64,000 nucleotides of DNA from Sulfuricurvum sp. IAE1 (lineage in GTDB: Bacteria > Campylobacterota > Campylobacteria > Campylobacterales > Sulfurimonadaceae), in assembly GCF_004347735.1 (NCBI RefSeq), contig NZ_SLTI01000042.1:186001-250000 (forward strand). The letters run 5' to 3'. Position 1 is the first letter of the stretch, and every line of letters starts with the position of its first letter. Shown piece by piece: positions 8,162 through 14,395 of the stretch. The notes under the pieces are model-generated. The model ran no database searches. It saw only the letters and a program-made list of their open reading frames with translations, and was not told the DNA's origin. Made by a program: the position numbers and the translations under genes.

Positions 8162-9447
8162 TCTGCTGTCACCCCTGCTGGAAAGTCAAACTTGTACTCA
8201 TTCTCATCCGAAGTCTTTGACTCGTACTGGATAACGGTAGCACGTGCACTGTCTTTGGGAGTGATATGGTGTGTCACTTCATATCTACCGAGCACACGCA
8301 TGGCCCCGAGATTATCCTTCGTCATCTTGAACCTGCGCATGTGCGCGTTATCCAGATCGATCTCTGCGGTATGAGGGTTTTTATAGATTTTGTCGATCTC
8401 GTACATTACGCGCACCGCATCACGGAACGCACTAGCCCCACGTGATTTGGATTTGAAGCTTCCGTCTTTGTCTTTATTGGAATGGTGCAGCAGCACCAGG
8501 ACGATGTTCTCTTCGGCCGCCCAGTCCTGCAGCGGACCCATGAATAGGTTTGCCTCGGTATTGCTGTTTTCATCTCCACCGTAAAAAGACCGTAGCGGAT
8601 CAAGAACTATCAGCCCGAACCCACGAAGCGACTGGCGCATACGATAGAACGCATGATGGTCGAATTTTCCGTTGACGATCAGAGGCTTCGGACGTTCTCC
8701 AATGATTACTCCGTTTTTTTGAACAACAGGGAAGTGCACGGAGTTTTTATAATCACTGTATAGCTTGTTCATGACGCTCGAAGACACCAGGCGGTGCCGG
8801 TTCGTATTGATACCGATATCGTCTTCGGATAGCCACAGACATACTTTATCGTATGGGTGTTCGTCGATGTATCGGTTGGCAATCTGCAGTGCGGTCCATC
8901 CCTTCCCTGACCCTCCCTCTGCTGATATCATCGATACGACCCCGCGAGGGAGCGGAAGCCAGTTGCTCAGGACGAATTCCGGCTCCCGTTCCACAACATC
9001 CCCGGATGGTATGGTTCGGATCGCAACACCTACACGCATGTCGCGGATATTAGATAGGGTTGTTTCTATCATGTCTATCCCATCAGACGGACGTGTAAAC
9101 TCCTGCTTTTGCAGATCGATACCGAGTTTCCATAGTGCACGGCGTTGAGCGTACTCTTTGAGCGACTTGATGTATTCATGGAGGTTTGAGATGGGGTTTG
9201 AAGTGAGTACTTCCATCATAGCCCGCTCATCGAACTGCTTACGGTCACTCAGCCATACCCGGATGAACTCCTCATCGATCGGACGGTCCTGATCGTTTAG
9301 GTCTTTCATGGCGTTTAAAATATTCTGGTGGGCATGCATGTAGAAATCGTCGGAAGTTACTCCTGAACGTGCGAACATAGCCGGTTCAAAAATAAATGAT
9401 GCAAGCACCGATCGCTCGAAGGCCAGGTTATAGAATTCTTCATTCAT
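8158..9447 (-). CDS. DnaB-N / RepA-like replicative ATPase
   Basis: 429 residues from the ATG at 9445-9447, which overlaps the stop of the upstream gene (ATGA). A GTG 12 nt further upstream is possible. Residues 1-110 look like the DnaB helicase N-terminal helical domain. The rest is a RecA-fold AAA_25/RepA-type ATPase with Walker A AEGGSGKG (176-183) and Walker B GLIVLDP (278-284), plus HHSNKD sensor residues near 318. It probably loads or acts as the helicase at the iteron origin. This is a normal partner for a phage initiator. Confidence 0.85.
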   Translation of the reverse strand: MNEEFYNLAFERSVLASFIFEPAMFARSGVTSDDFYMHAHQNILNAMKDLNDQDRPIDEEFIRVWLSDRKQFDERAMMEVLTSNPISNLHEYIKSLKEYAQRRALWKLGIDLQKQEFTRPSDGIDMIETTLSNIRDMRVGVAIRTIPSGDVVEREPEFVLSNWLPLPRGVVSMISAEGGSGKGWTALQIANRYIDEHPYDKVCLWLSEDDIGINTNRHRLVSSSVMNKLYSDYKNSVHFPVVQKNGVIIGERPKPLIVNGKFDHHAFYRMRQSLRGFGLIVLDPLRSFYGGDENSNTEANLFMGPLQDWAAEENIVLVLLHHSNKDKDGSFKSKSRGASAFRDAVRVMYEIDKIYKNPHTAEIDLDNAHMRRFKMTKDNLGAMRVLGRYEVTHHITPKDSARATVIQYESKTSDENEYKFDFPAGVTAE

Positions 9448-9671
9448 GCGTTTTTGCACCCGTCTAAAAAGTAGACTTTGAATACTTTACCGTTATGTTT
9501 CTCCTCACGGCTATGGATCGGCCACCCATCGGCACGCAGTATGCTGATTTTATTTCGCAGGTTCAGCTCATCCCACATGCGCGCCGCTTCGAGTGCGGTG
9601 ATCTCACGGCCGCTTTTTAGCCATTCGAGAACCGTCTGAACCATTCCGGTGCGTTTTGTAGTGGGTGTCAT
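9444..9671 (-). CDS. Small winged-helix (HTH_39-like) phage protein
   Basis: 75 residues. The segment GREITALEAARMWDELNLRN (about 21-40) followed by I-S-I-L-R-A-D-G-W-P-I is the standard helix-turn-helix plus wing of the small phage proteins that sit next to replication genes. It starts immediately after the stop of the CII-like gene and its own stop overlaps the ATPase start, so all are in one operon. Likely a DNA-binding accessory of replication or regulation. Confidence 0.75.
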   Translation of the reverse strand: MTPTTKRTGMVQTVLEWLKSGREITALEAARMWDELNLRNKISILRADGWPIHSREEKHNGKVFKVYFLDGCKNA

Positions 9672-10193
9672 CTACTCCTCCTTCACACACAATTTGCTCT
9701 TTGCGACCATCTCCTCGAATGCTCTCAGATGCTGTCGGGTCTCATACGCCACCCGCTCCAGCTCTTCGGCTTCATGATCGTCGATGATCCCGTCATTGTT
9801 TTTGTATTCCAAAAACTTGGCGGAAAGCGATCCGGCAAACGATGCGATGGTGAGCAGCTCATCTTTTATTGACTCAGAATCTACTTTGGACGCCTGCGCA
9901 CCATAGGTAAACACCCCGTCGCACTGCTTTGCGATAGCATCCAGTATGATCTTCTGATCAGCCCCCAGCTCGTCGAGCAGTATGGCGAGCTGATCAATAG
10001 ATAACGGTTTTGGGTTGATCGGGTTATATGTGGTACAATTTAGAGCTGTTCCGAGCTGTATCTCTCCGTTGGTTCCGGAGTATCCAAGCTTCGGCGCGAA
10101 ATGCTGTCGTGCAGTCAGGTTGTGTCTGCGCCCGAAGGCGTCGATCGATTGTGATATGGATTTATAAAGCCAGGAATGTTTTGGAAGTGGCAT
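9672..10193 (-). CDS. CII-like phage regulatory protein (CP76 type)
   Basis: 173 residues, first gene of the leftward operon. The N-terminal half matches the pattern of the phage CP76/CII regulator family (QSIDAFGRRHNLTARQ near residues 16-31, LGTALN near 47, PLSIDQLAILLDELGAD near 62-78). The C-terminal half is helical and acidic. The family activates lysogeny promoters in some phages. It lies directly downstream of the operator/promoter at 10,281-10,320. Confidence 0.65.
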   Translation of the reverse strand: MPLPKHSWLYKSISQSIDAFGRRHNLTARQHFAPKLGYSGTNGEIQLGTALNCTTYNPINPKPLSIDQLAILLDELGADQKIILDAIAKQCDGVFTYGAQASKVDSESIKDELLTIASFAGSLSAKFLEYKNNDGIIDDHEAEELERVAYETRQHLRAFEEMVAKSKLCVKEE

Positions 10194-10280
10194 GTTGCGT
10201 CCTTTTGGGAACTCATCTGAAGAGCGAACGGGCCCAAAAGGTCAAACCCCCGCTGCTCAGATGAACTGGTTTGAGTCGTC

Positions 10281-10320
10281 ATTGTAGACAAATATTGACA
10301 TCTTTGTCAAGTATTGTCAA
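10281..10320 (-). promoter_or_regulatory. Leftward lytic promoter with repressor operator
   Basis: On the minus strand there is a -35 TTGACA (10310-10305), an 18-nt spacer and a -10 TACAAT (10286-10281). The -35 is half of a perfect palindrome TTGACA-AAGA-TGTCAA (10310-10295). A further TTGACA lies at 10320-10315, one helical turn upstream. The 18-mer TTGACAATACTTGACAAA at the upstream end is identical to that at the rightward promoter (12896-12913). This is strong evidence for co-regulation, presumably by the CI-type repressor. Confidence 0.75.
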
Positions 10321-10346
10321 TTTAATTTAATTTTGGAGGTTATGAA

Positions 10347-10985
10347 ATGAGCGATATCATGTTGGATCCGGATACGGCCCAGCCGGTGCTCCATATCATC
10401 AGCGCTGCCCGTCGCGCGGATCGGAACGTCGACGAGCTGATCGGGATCTGCAAGGGTGTCATAGCAGACGGTGAGGTTTCGCAAAAAGAGGCGGAGTTTC
10501 TCCTCTCATGGATGGAGTCGAACCAGGATGCGGCGAACCAGTGGCCGGCCAATATCCTCTATGAGCGGATCCGGCTCCATCTTTCCGACGGCATCCTCGA
10601 TGCATCCGAGAGTGCGGACCTGATGGATCTGATATCGCAGATCACCGGGGGAAAAACTCCGGAGCAGGTATCGAGTATGTCCTCGACCCTCCCGCTGGAT
10701 AACCCGCAGCCGGATATCCTGTTTCAGGGCCGGGTATTTTGCCTCACCGGAGGTTTTACGGTAGGATCGCGTGACAACGTCACGAAGCTGATCGAGAGCA
10801 AAGGAGGCAAATGTGTAAAAGCCCCTACCCTCTCCACCGATTACCTCGTGATTGGAATCGTGGGAAGCCGCGACTGGATCCACTCCACCCACGGGCGCAA
10901 GATCGAAGCGGCGGTGACGATCAGGGATAGCGGAAAAACATCGCTCAGCATCGTATCCGAAGAACACTGGATCAAATTCATCTAA
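10347..10985 (+). CDS. TerB-like / BRCT two-domain phage protein
   Basis: 212 residues, with GGAGG 7 nt before the ATG. Residues 1-105 are helical and acidic and resemble the TerB-like module (ICKGVIADGEVSQKEAEFLL, DGILDASESADL). Residues about 125-210 form a BRCT domain of the LigA type (FCLTGGFTVGSRDNVTKLIE, then SKGGKCV, then YLVIG). BRCT domains bind phosphopeptides or DNA ends. The enzymatic part of a ligase or exonuclease is absent. It is the first rightward gene after the leftward promoter. Its role in the phage is unknown. Confidence 0.8.
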   Translation: MSDIMLDPDTAQPVLHIISAARRADRNVDELIGICKGVIADGEVSQKEAEFLLSWMESNQDAANQWPANILYERIRLHLSDGILDASESADLMDLISQITGGKTPEQVSSMSSTLPLDNPQPDILFQGRVFCLTGGFTVGSRDNVTKLIESKGGKCVKAPTLSTDYLVIGIVGSRDWIHSTHGRKIEAAVTIRDSGKTSLSIVSEEHWIKFI

Positions 10986-10994
10986 AGGAAAAAC

Positions 10995-11291
10995 ATGACA
11001 AAAATTACAATCATGACGGCGGCAGCTTTGGTGGCTATGGCATTCACGGGATGCGACAGCTCGATCCAGCAGGAGATGGTGCAAGACCAGCTAAACGATA
11101 TCCACAACCAGGTAGTGGATGATGCCATAGCTCAGTACAATATCGCCAAAAGCGGCGGCAATGCGATGGATACCTGCGTACAGGCAGGGATGGTAAAGGC
11201 AGCCATGCTGCAGGCCAAAAATGAAACAGGATACAAAGAATGGGATGCCACGGAAAAATCGGACTGTGAAGCAGCTGGAGTTCCACGGTAA
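10995..11291 (+). CDS. Small lipoprotein
   Basis: 98 residues. The signal peptide has a lipobox AFTGC, lipidated at Cys20, with AAAGGAA before the ATG. The mature part is short, acidic and has two further cysteines (about 55 and 90), so one disulfide is possible. It follows the BRCT protein by 9 nt in one operon. A membrane-anchored phage lipoprotein expressed outside the lytic operon could be a superinfection-exclusion or host-modifying protein; this is inference only. Confidence 0.75.
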   Translation: MTKITIMTAAALVAMAFTGCDSSIQQEMVQDQLNDIHNQVVDDAIAQYNIAKSGGNAMDTCVQAGMVKAAMLQAKNETGYKEWDATEKSDCEAAGVPR

Positions 11292-11308
11292 TTTTCCCAC
11301 GGGAAAAT
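11291..11308. promoter_or_regulatory. parS-like palindrome, variant copy, overlapping the lipoprotein stop
   Basis: ATTTTCCC-AC-GGGAAAAT, with 8-bp perfect arms and a 2-nt centre. It differs by one base from the exact palindromes at 4156-4169 and 14069-14082. A weak terminator role is an alternative, but there is no T tract after it. Confidence 0.45.
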
Positions 11309-11386
11309 CATGGCGATATCTTTTGGAATAATCGTTGCAATACGGTTTGCGATATGGAAAAAGATGTTACCAAAGGTAAAAGTATC

Positions 11387-11435
11387 GTTCACGTTTTGAA
11401 AACGTAAACAAATATTTATCTAACAGGTGTATAAT
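11387..11435 (+). promoter_or_regulatory. Promoter with 23-bp inverted-repeat operator upstream of the 11,464 gene
   Basis: A -10 TATAAT is at 11430-11435. The -35 region is covered by the inverted repeat GTTCACGTT-N5-AACGTAAAC (11387-11409). The same left arm, with the same spacing, recurs at 12936-12958 in the repressor/Cro intergenic region. Regulation by a phage regulator is inferred from this sharing. Confidence 0.55.
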
Positions 11436-11463
11436 TTTGCACCTCATTTAAAAAAGGGGATTA

Positions 11464-11982
11464 ATGCTAAAAAAAGCGACATCTGGTGACCTGGACATAA
11501 TTTTAGATAATTGGTCTGAGTTGACATTGCCATATGGTGATGAGGGCGCTGTTTATGCTAACGATTTAAATGAAAAAATCGCTCAGCTAAAAAAAAGCAT
11601 TTCGGAACCCAATAATTACGCGTACGTCTTCGAAAATGAAGAAGGAAAGACAAAAGCTCTATTAAGTATTATTCATGCATTGCCAAAGTCAGATACACCT
11701 TGGTTAAAGCTACTTGATCTTGATCTACACCCAGATTTGGTACTTGGTGATTTTAACATCAATGAAGCAGCAGAGGCAGTGAGTTTTTCAATTTTTGATT
11801 CAATTGATTTGTTGTTTAGTGATTATACAACAGCAAAAGAGTTGAAAATTTACGGAAGAACGGATAATATGATTAAGACTTTTGACCGAATCGTTAAAAG
11901 CAAAATGCTTAACGAAATTTTTGAAAAAGCCGATATACTATGTACACGTAGTGGTAAATGGCTCGTATTCAGAAAAAAATAA
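11464..11982 (+). CDS. Unknown phage-borne protein, AT-rich (172 aa)
   Basis: ATG behind AGGGGA, with its own promoter upstream. The protein is acidic with mixed alpha/beta character. The start (MLKKATSGDLDIILDNW) and the segment YAYVFENEEGKTKALLSII recall the first strand and central strands of GNAT acetyltransferases, but the acetyl-CoA loop Q/RxxGxG/A is not visible. Codon use is clearly more AT-rich than flanking phage genes, suggesting recent acquisition. Followed 26 nt later by a small gene in the same orientation. Function unknown. Confidence 0.6.
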   Translation: MLKKATSGDLDIILDNWSELTLPYGDEGAVYANDLNEKIAQLKKSISEPNNYAYVFENEEGKTKALLSIIHALPKSDTPWLKLLDLDLHPDLVLGDFNINEAAEAVSFSIFDSIDLLFSDYTTAKELKIYGRTDNMIKTFDRIVKSKMLNEIFEKADILCTRSGKWLVFRKK

Positions 11983-12008
11983 TCTTGATGGTAGAAGGAG
12001 AAGGATTA

Positions 12009-12175
12009 TGTTTCAAAATTCTGAAGCAATTAAGAATGAACTCACGAGAGTAATAAAAGAAGCTCTTGAAGCACACTTGGAAGAGCACGGTACTCTTAAA
12101 AACCTTGACTGGTTTAATGCATCTGCTGAAACGACAGATTTTTACGATGCTCTTACAAAAGAGCATGCTGCCTAA
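12009..12175 (+). CDS. Small helical phage protein (55 aa)
   Basis: The ATG at 12009 has a strong GAAGGAGAAGGA Shine-Dalgarno; longer upstream frames overlap the previous gene and lack one. The sequence is acidic and almost entirely helical (EAIKNELTRVIKEALEAHLE). It probably forms an operon with the AT-rich gene before it, and the pair ends at a strong terminator. No family recognised. A two-gene cassette of a roughly 170-residue and a 55-residue protein could be toxin-antitoxin-like, but nothing in the sequences proves it. Confidence 0.55.
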
Positions 12176-12181
12176 CACTTA

Positions 12182-12206
12182 AATCAGCGCATCATTTGCG
12201 CTGATT
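12182..12206. terminator. Bidirectional terminator hairpin between cargo and repressor
   Basis: A perfect 10-bp stem, AATCAGCGCA (12182-12191) and TGCGCTGATT (12197-12206), with a 5-nt loop. It sits between the stop at 12175 and the stop of the convergent repressor gene. T-rich flanks are weak, so efficiency is uncertain. Confidence 0.65.
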
Positions 12207-12879
12207 ATCTCTGCATCCTCAGAATAACTTTCCCGACGATATGAAATGACCGCTGATCATCCGTAGGGTCAAATGTATTTACCGCATATTGCTGGTTGTC
12301 ACTGATGATATCGATCCTACCCGCTCCCGCTTGCAGCCTTTTCACAAGCAGTACACTGTCCCACTGCAGCACATAGATCCCATCCCCGCTGAAATGCTGG
12401 TTCTCTTCGATGATCACGAAATCCCCCTCTTTGAGCGTCGGGTACATGCTATCCCCCTCCACCTCTATGGCGCGGATGTTTTTCAGGTTCGGCAGCACTT
12501 TGAACAACATACGGTCGATCAGCAGCTCTCCGGTGATGACCGCCTCATAGTTCTCGTTGCCTCTTCCGGCGGAGGCTTTGACCGACATGATCGGGGCGGA
12601 AATCATTTTGTCGGTATTTACTGGAATAGACTTGGAGTTTATTTCCTCGTTAGATTGTACATTTTTTGCCTTTTCGCCAGTCTCTATATATCTAAGTTCG
12701 CCGTTTGTAAACAAATTTGTCAAGTTTTTCTTGAATACGAAAGGCATATCTTTAGAGCCTTTGCCATTTTCATATCTGCTAACAGCAGTAATGTCTTTTC
12801 CTAGGGCATCAGCAATTTCTTGCTGTGTAAGCTCTTTTTCTATTCTAAGTTTTTTAAATCTTTCAAACCATGTTGACAT
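12205..12879 (-). CDS. CI-type repressor with LexA/S24 autoprotease domain
   Basis: 224 residues. Start chosen at the ATG at 12877-12879, with AGAGGAAG 8-9 nt upstream; the longer frame runs into the operator. Residues 7-40 are an HTH_3/Xre domain (TQQEIADALGKDITAVSRYE). The C-terminal S24 peptidase has Ser144 (GDSMYP) and Lys180 (LLVKR), with an Ala104-Gly105 bond in KASAGRG as the likely self-cleavage site. It is therefore a RecA-triggered, SOS-inducible repressor that should hold off the promoters at 10,281-10,320 and 12,896-12,925. Confidence 0.92.
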   Translation of the reverse strand: MSTWFERFKKLRIEKELTQQEIADALGKDITAVSRYENGKGSKDMPFVFKKNLTNLFTNGELRYIETGEKAKNVQSNEEINSKSIPVNTDKMISAPIMSVKASAGRGNENYEAVITGELLIDRMLFKVLPNLKNIRAIEVEGDSMYPTLKEGDFVIIEENQHFSGDGIYVLQWDSVLLVKRLQAGAGRIDIISDNQQYAVNTFDPTDDQRSFHIVGKVILRMQR

Positions 12880-12925
12880 AAATTGACACTTCCTCTTGAC
12901 AATACTTGACAAATATGTCTATAAT
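12873..12925 (+). promoter_or_regulatory. Rightward lytic promoter and repressor operator array
   Basis: -35 TTGACA (12896-12901), 18-nt spacer, -10 TATAAT (12920-12925). TTGACA occurs four times, at 12873, 12883, 12896 and 12906, mostly 10 bp apart. The last forms TTGACA-AATA-TGTCTA (12906-12921), overlapping the -10. TTGACAATACTTGACAAA at 12896-12913 is identical to the leftward promoter. The two leftmost half-sites overlap the repressor start and ribosome-binding site, so the repressor may also control itself. Confidence 0.75.
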
Positions 12926-12935
12926 GCCTCTATTC

Positions 12936-12958
12936 GTTCACGTTCTCATAACATGAAC
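12936..12958. promoter_or_regulatory. 23-bp inverted repeat in the Cro-like leader
   Basis: GTTCACGTT-N5-AACATGAAC, arms matching 8 of 9. It begins about 4-5 bp after the expected start point of the rightward promoter, where a bound protein would block elongation. The partner copy is at 11387-11409. Confidence 0.5.
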
Positions 12959-13001
12959 AATTATAACACATTCGGCAAATAGGGCGAAAGGTTTGACAAA
13001 A

Positions 13002-13253
13002 ATGGCATTTAACCAAAGTGTAAATCTCTATCAGAACGTAAAGGCTTCGCTGATCGCAAACGGCAAAAGCATCGAAGACGCTGCGACCGATATCGGCACC
13101 ACTCCGGCATCGATCAAAAACCGTATCGGGGCAAAATTCCTACGCAACGGCAAAAGCACCCCACTGGATCAGCGGATCTTCGAATACCTGAAAAACAACT
13201 GTACCGGGTTTACCACTTATTGCCGTGAAAACGACATCCGCATAGTTTCATAG
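13002..13253 (+). CDS. Cro-like small DNA-binding protein
   Basis: 83 residues from the ATG at 13002. An in-frame TTG at 12993 is only 1 nt after the AAAGG Shine-Dalgarno, while the ATG is 10 nt away. The segment KSIEDAATDIGTTPASIKNRI (about 22-42) fits a helix-turn-helix. It is the first gene of the rightward promoter and divergent from the repressor, the position of cro. No cro family signature is certain, so the name rests on context. Confidence 0.65.
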   Translation: MAFNQSVNLYQNVKASLIANGKSIEDAATDIGTTPASIKNRIGAKFLRNGKSTPLDQRIFEYLKNNCTGFTTYCRENDIRIVS

Positions 13254-13292
13254 ATCACACGATGGTGTGATCTATTGAGCCTATGCTCAATA
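13253..13292. repeat. Two tandem perfect hairpins
   Basis: GATCACAC-GATG-GTGTGATC (13253-13272) is followed directly by TATTGAGC-CTAT-GCTCAATA (13273-13292). Each has an 8-bp perfect stem and a 4-nt loop, starting right at the stop codon of the Cro-like gene. Neither has a T tract, so an ordinary terminator is doubtful. They could be protein-binding sites or a processed RNA end. Confidence 0.6.
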
Positions 13293-13467
13293 AAGCGAGG
13301 AGAAATCCTTGAGGGAGTGAGAGAGTGTATCTCTTGCAAGCGGTGCGATCGATCCGCGTGCGGCGAGTGCTAGAGCTACGTGCAGCTTCACTTTCCGATA
13401 GTCCCCAATAACACGAAGGAAGGGACGGAGCAAAAGTGCTTAATGAAGCGTATCGCAGCGATGCGTT
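13293..13467. other. Non-coding stretch with a possible structured RNA
   Basis: No convincing ORF on either strand. It is richer in G+C than the genes on either side. A hairpin of about 11 bp with a 3-nt loop is at 13445-13469, running into the stop codon of the minus-strand membrane gene, so it may end that transcript. Whether this stretch makes a small RNA cannot be told from sequence. Confidence 0.35.
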
Positions 13468-13812
13468 TCACAGAGTGCTTATATGATATAGACCTGTAAT
13501 CATTATGACAATAGCGGCTCCAAGTATTGATGACCCTAATATTGTCATTTTTCTTACATGTTTAATACCATCTGGAATTTGTGTTGTTTCATTAGTCCAA
13601 TGATTAAAATATGGTTTGTACTGTTTTTCATCTGAATGATTTATCATCTCTGATATCCCAAACAATAAACCCGCCAATGATATTGCAACCAGTGAAAAAC
13701 GATCCACATAAACATTCTCATTGAATAGTGCAAATAATAAAAACAATGCGGATAAAAAAATGATAACGCTGTAGTGTCTTCCGACAGGGATTAACTTTAA
13801 TAGTCCTTCCAT
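13468..13812 (-). CDS. Small membrane protein, three predicted TM helices
   Basis: 114 residues, with GGAGG 7 nt before the ATG. Hydrophobic helices lie at about 15-33, 38-57 and 90-111, with a polar loop (residues 58-85) between the second and third. It is oriented against the surrounding rightward operon and isolated by non-coding DNA on both sides, so it is probably expressed on its own, perhaps in the lysogen. Such genes often mediate superinfection exclusion, but nothing here identifies the function. Confidence 0.65.
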   Translation of the reverse strand: MEGLLKLIPVGRHYSVIIFLSALFLLFALFNENVYVDRFSLVAISLAGLLFGISEMINHSDEKQYKPYFNHWTNETTQIPDGIKHVRKMTILGSSILGAAIVIMITGLYHISTL

Positions 13813-13888
13813 ATATTCCTCCTATGTTGTGAAAAATTTTAGCTGATATGAAATTTCTTCGCAAATCCATATTTCAATAACAAAAACA

Positions 13889-14004
13889 CTCTCCATGAAG
13901 CCCTCAAAAGTCATCCAACATGGACACGAATCTCCATGCGATCTCCTGACAGCATTTACGGAAATTTAACGGTAGGGGATTAGCAGTGAGGGCTTCACAG
14001 AGAG
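13889..14004. repeat. 18-bp inverted repeat enclosing 80 nt; possible structured RNA or site
   Basis: Positions 13889-13906 and 13987-14004 are inverted copies matching at 16 of 18 bases (core TGAAGCCCTCA / TGAGGGCTTCA). The whole 13813-14104 interval has no credible gene. The long stem could fold an RNA of about 115 nt or mark a binding region. It lies just before the parS-like site. Confidence 0.5.
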
Positions 14005-14068
14005 CGTTGCGCTGGGCATAGGTTCCCTTTGCGGTTCGCTATCCCTCGATCCAGCAGAGCGCTCAAAA

Positions 14069-14082
14069 TTTCCCGCGGGAAA
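14069..14082. promoter_or_regulatory. parS-like 14-bp palindrome, copy next to parAB
   Basis: TTTCCCGCGGGAAA, identical to the copy at 4156-4169. It lies 310 bp before parA and 23 bp before the small gene that precedes parA. Centromere sites are usually beside the par operon, which makes this the prime candidate. Confidence 0.6.
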
Positions 14083-14104
14083 ATTCAATCAAAAAGGTCA
14101 AACG

Positions 14105-14395
14105 ATGAATGCATTGGAAATTTTGCAAAAGACACGATCACAGATAGAAGACGACCACGAGTTCGCTCAAGTGTACGATGCGGCGATAGCCGAAGTTGAA
14201 GAACTCACAAAGCCAAAAACGTGTGAAACATGCAAGCAGTATTTACCTTGGGAGTGTACTGATGGCAGTGTCCTTGACATAGGTTCTTGCCAGTATGGCA
14301 TCAGATATGGGCGAGAGCTGGTAGATGAATGCTATAGAGGTTTTGTGAAAGAAGACTTTGGATGCACTGAATACAGCCAAAAGGACATCAAATGA
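14105..14395 (+). CDS. Small Cys-containing protein preceding parA (96 aa)
   Basis: Acidic protein with a CETCKQY motif (C-x2-C) near residues 39-45 and further cysteines near 50, 61, 74 and 85, which together could bind a metal. The stop overlaps the parA start (ATGA). AAAGG precedes the ATG. I do not recognise a family. It could be a regulator of the par operon or an unrelated early phage protein. Confidence 0.6.
   Translation: MNALEILQKTRSQIEDDHEFAQVYDAAIAEVEELTKPKTCETCKQYLPWECTDGSVLDIGSCQYGIRYGRELVDECYRGFVKEDFGCTEYSQKDIK

Noticed and set aside
11291-11308. Palindrome considered as the terminator of the lipoprotein gene
   Set aside because: No T tract follows on either strand, and the same palindrome occurs inside the terminase gene and before parA, where a terminator makes no sense.
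13889-14004. Region considered as 6S RNA or tmRNA
   Set aside because: The two arms form one long stem, but there is no 6S central bubble pattern and no tmRNA ends; kept only as an unexplained inverted repeat.
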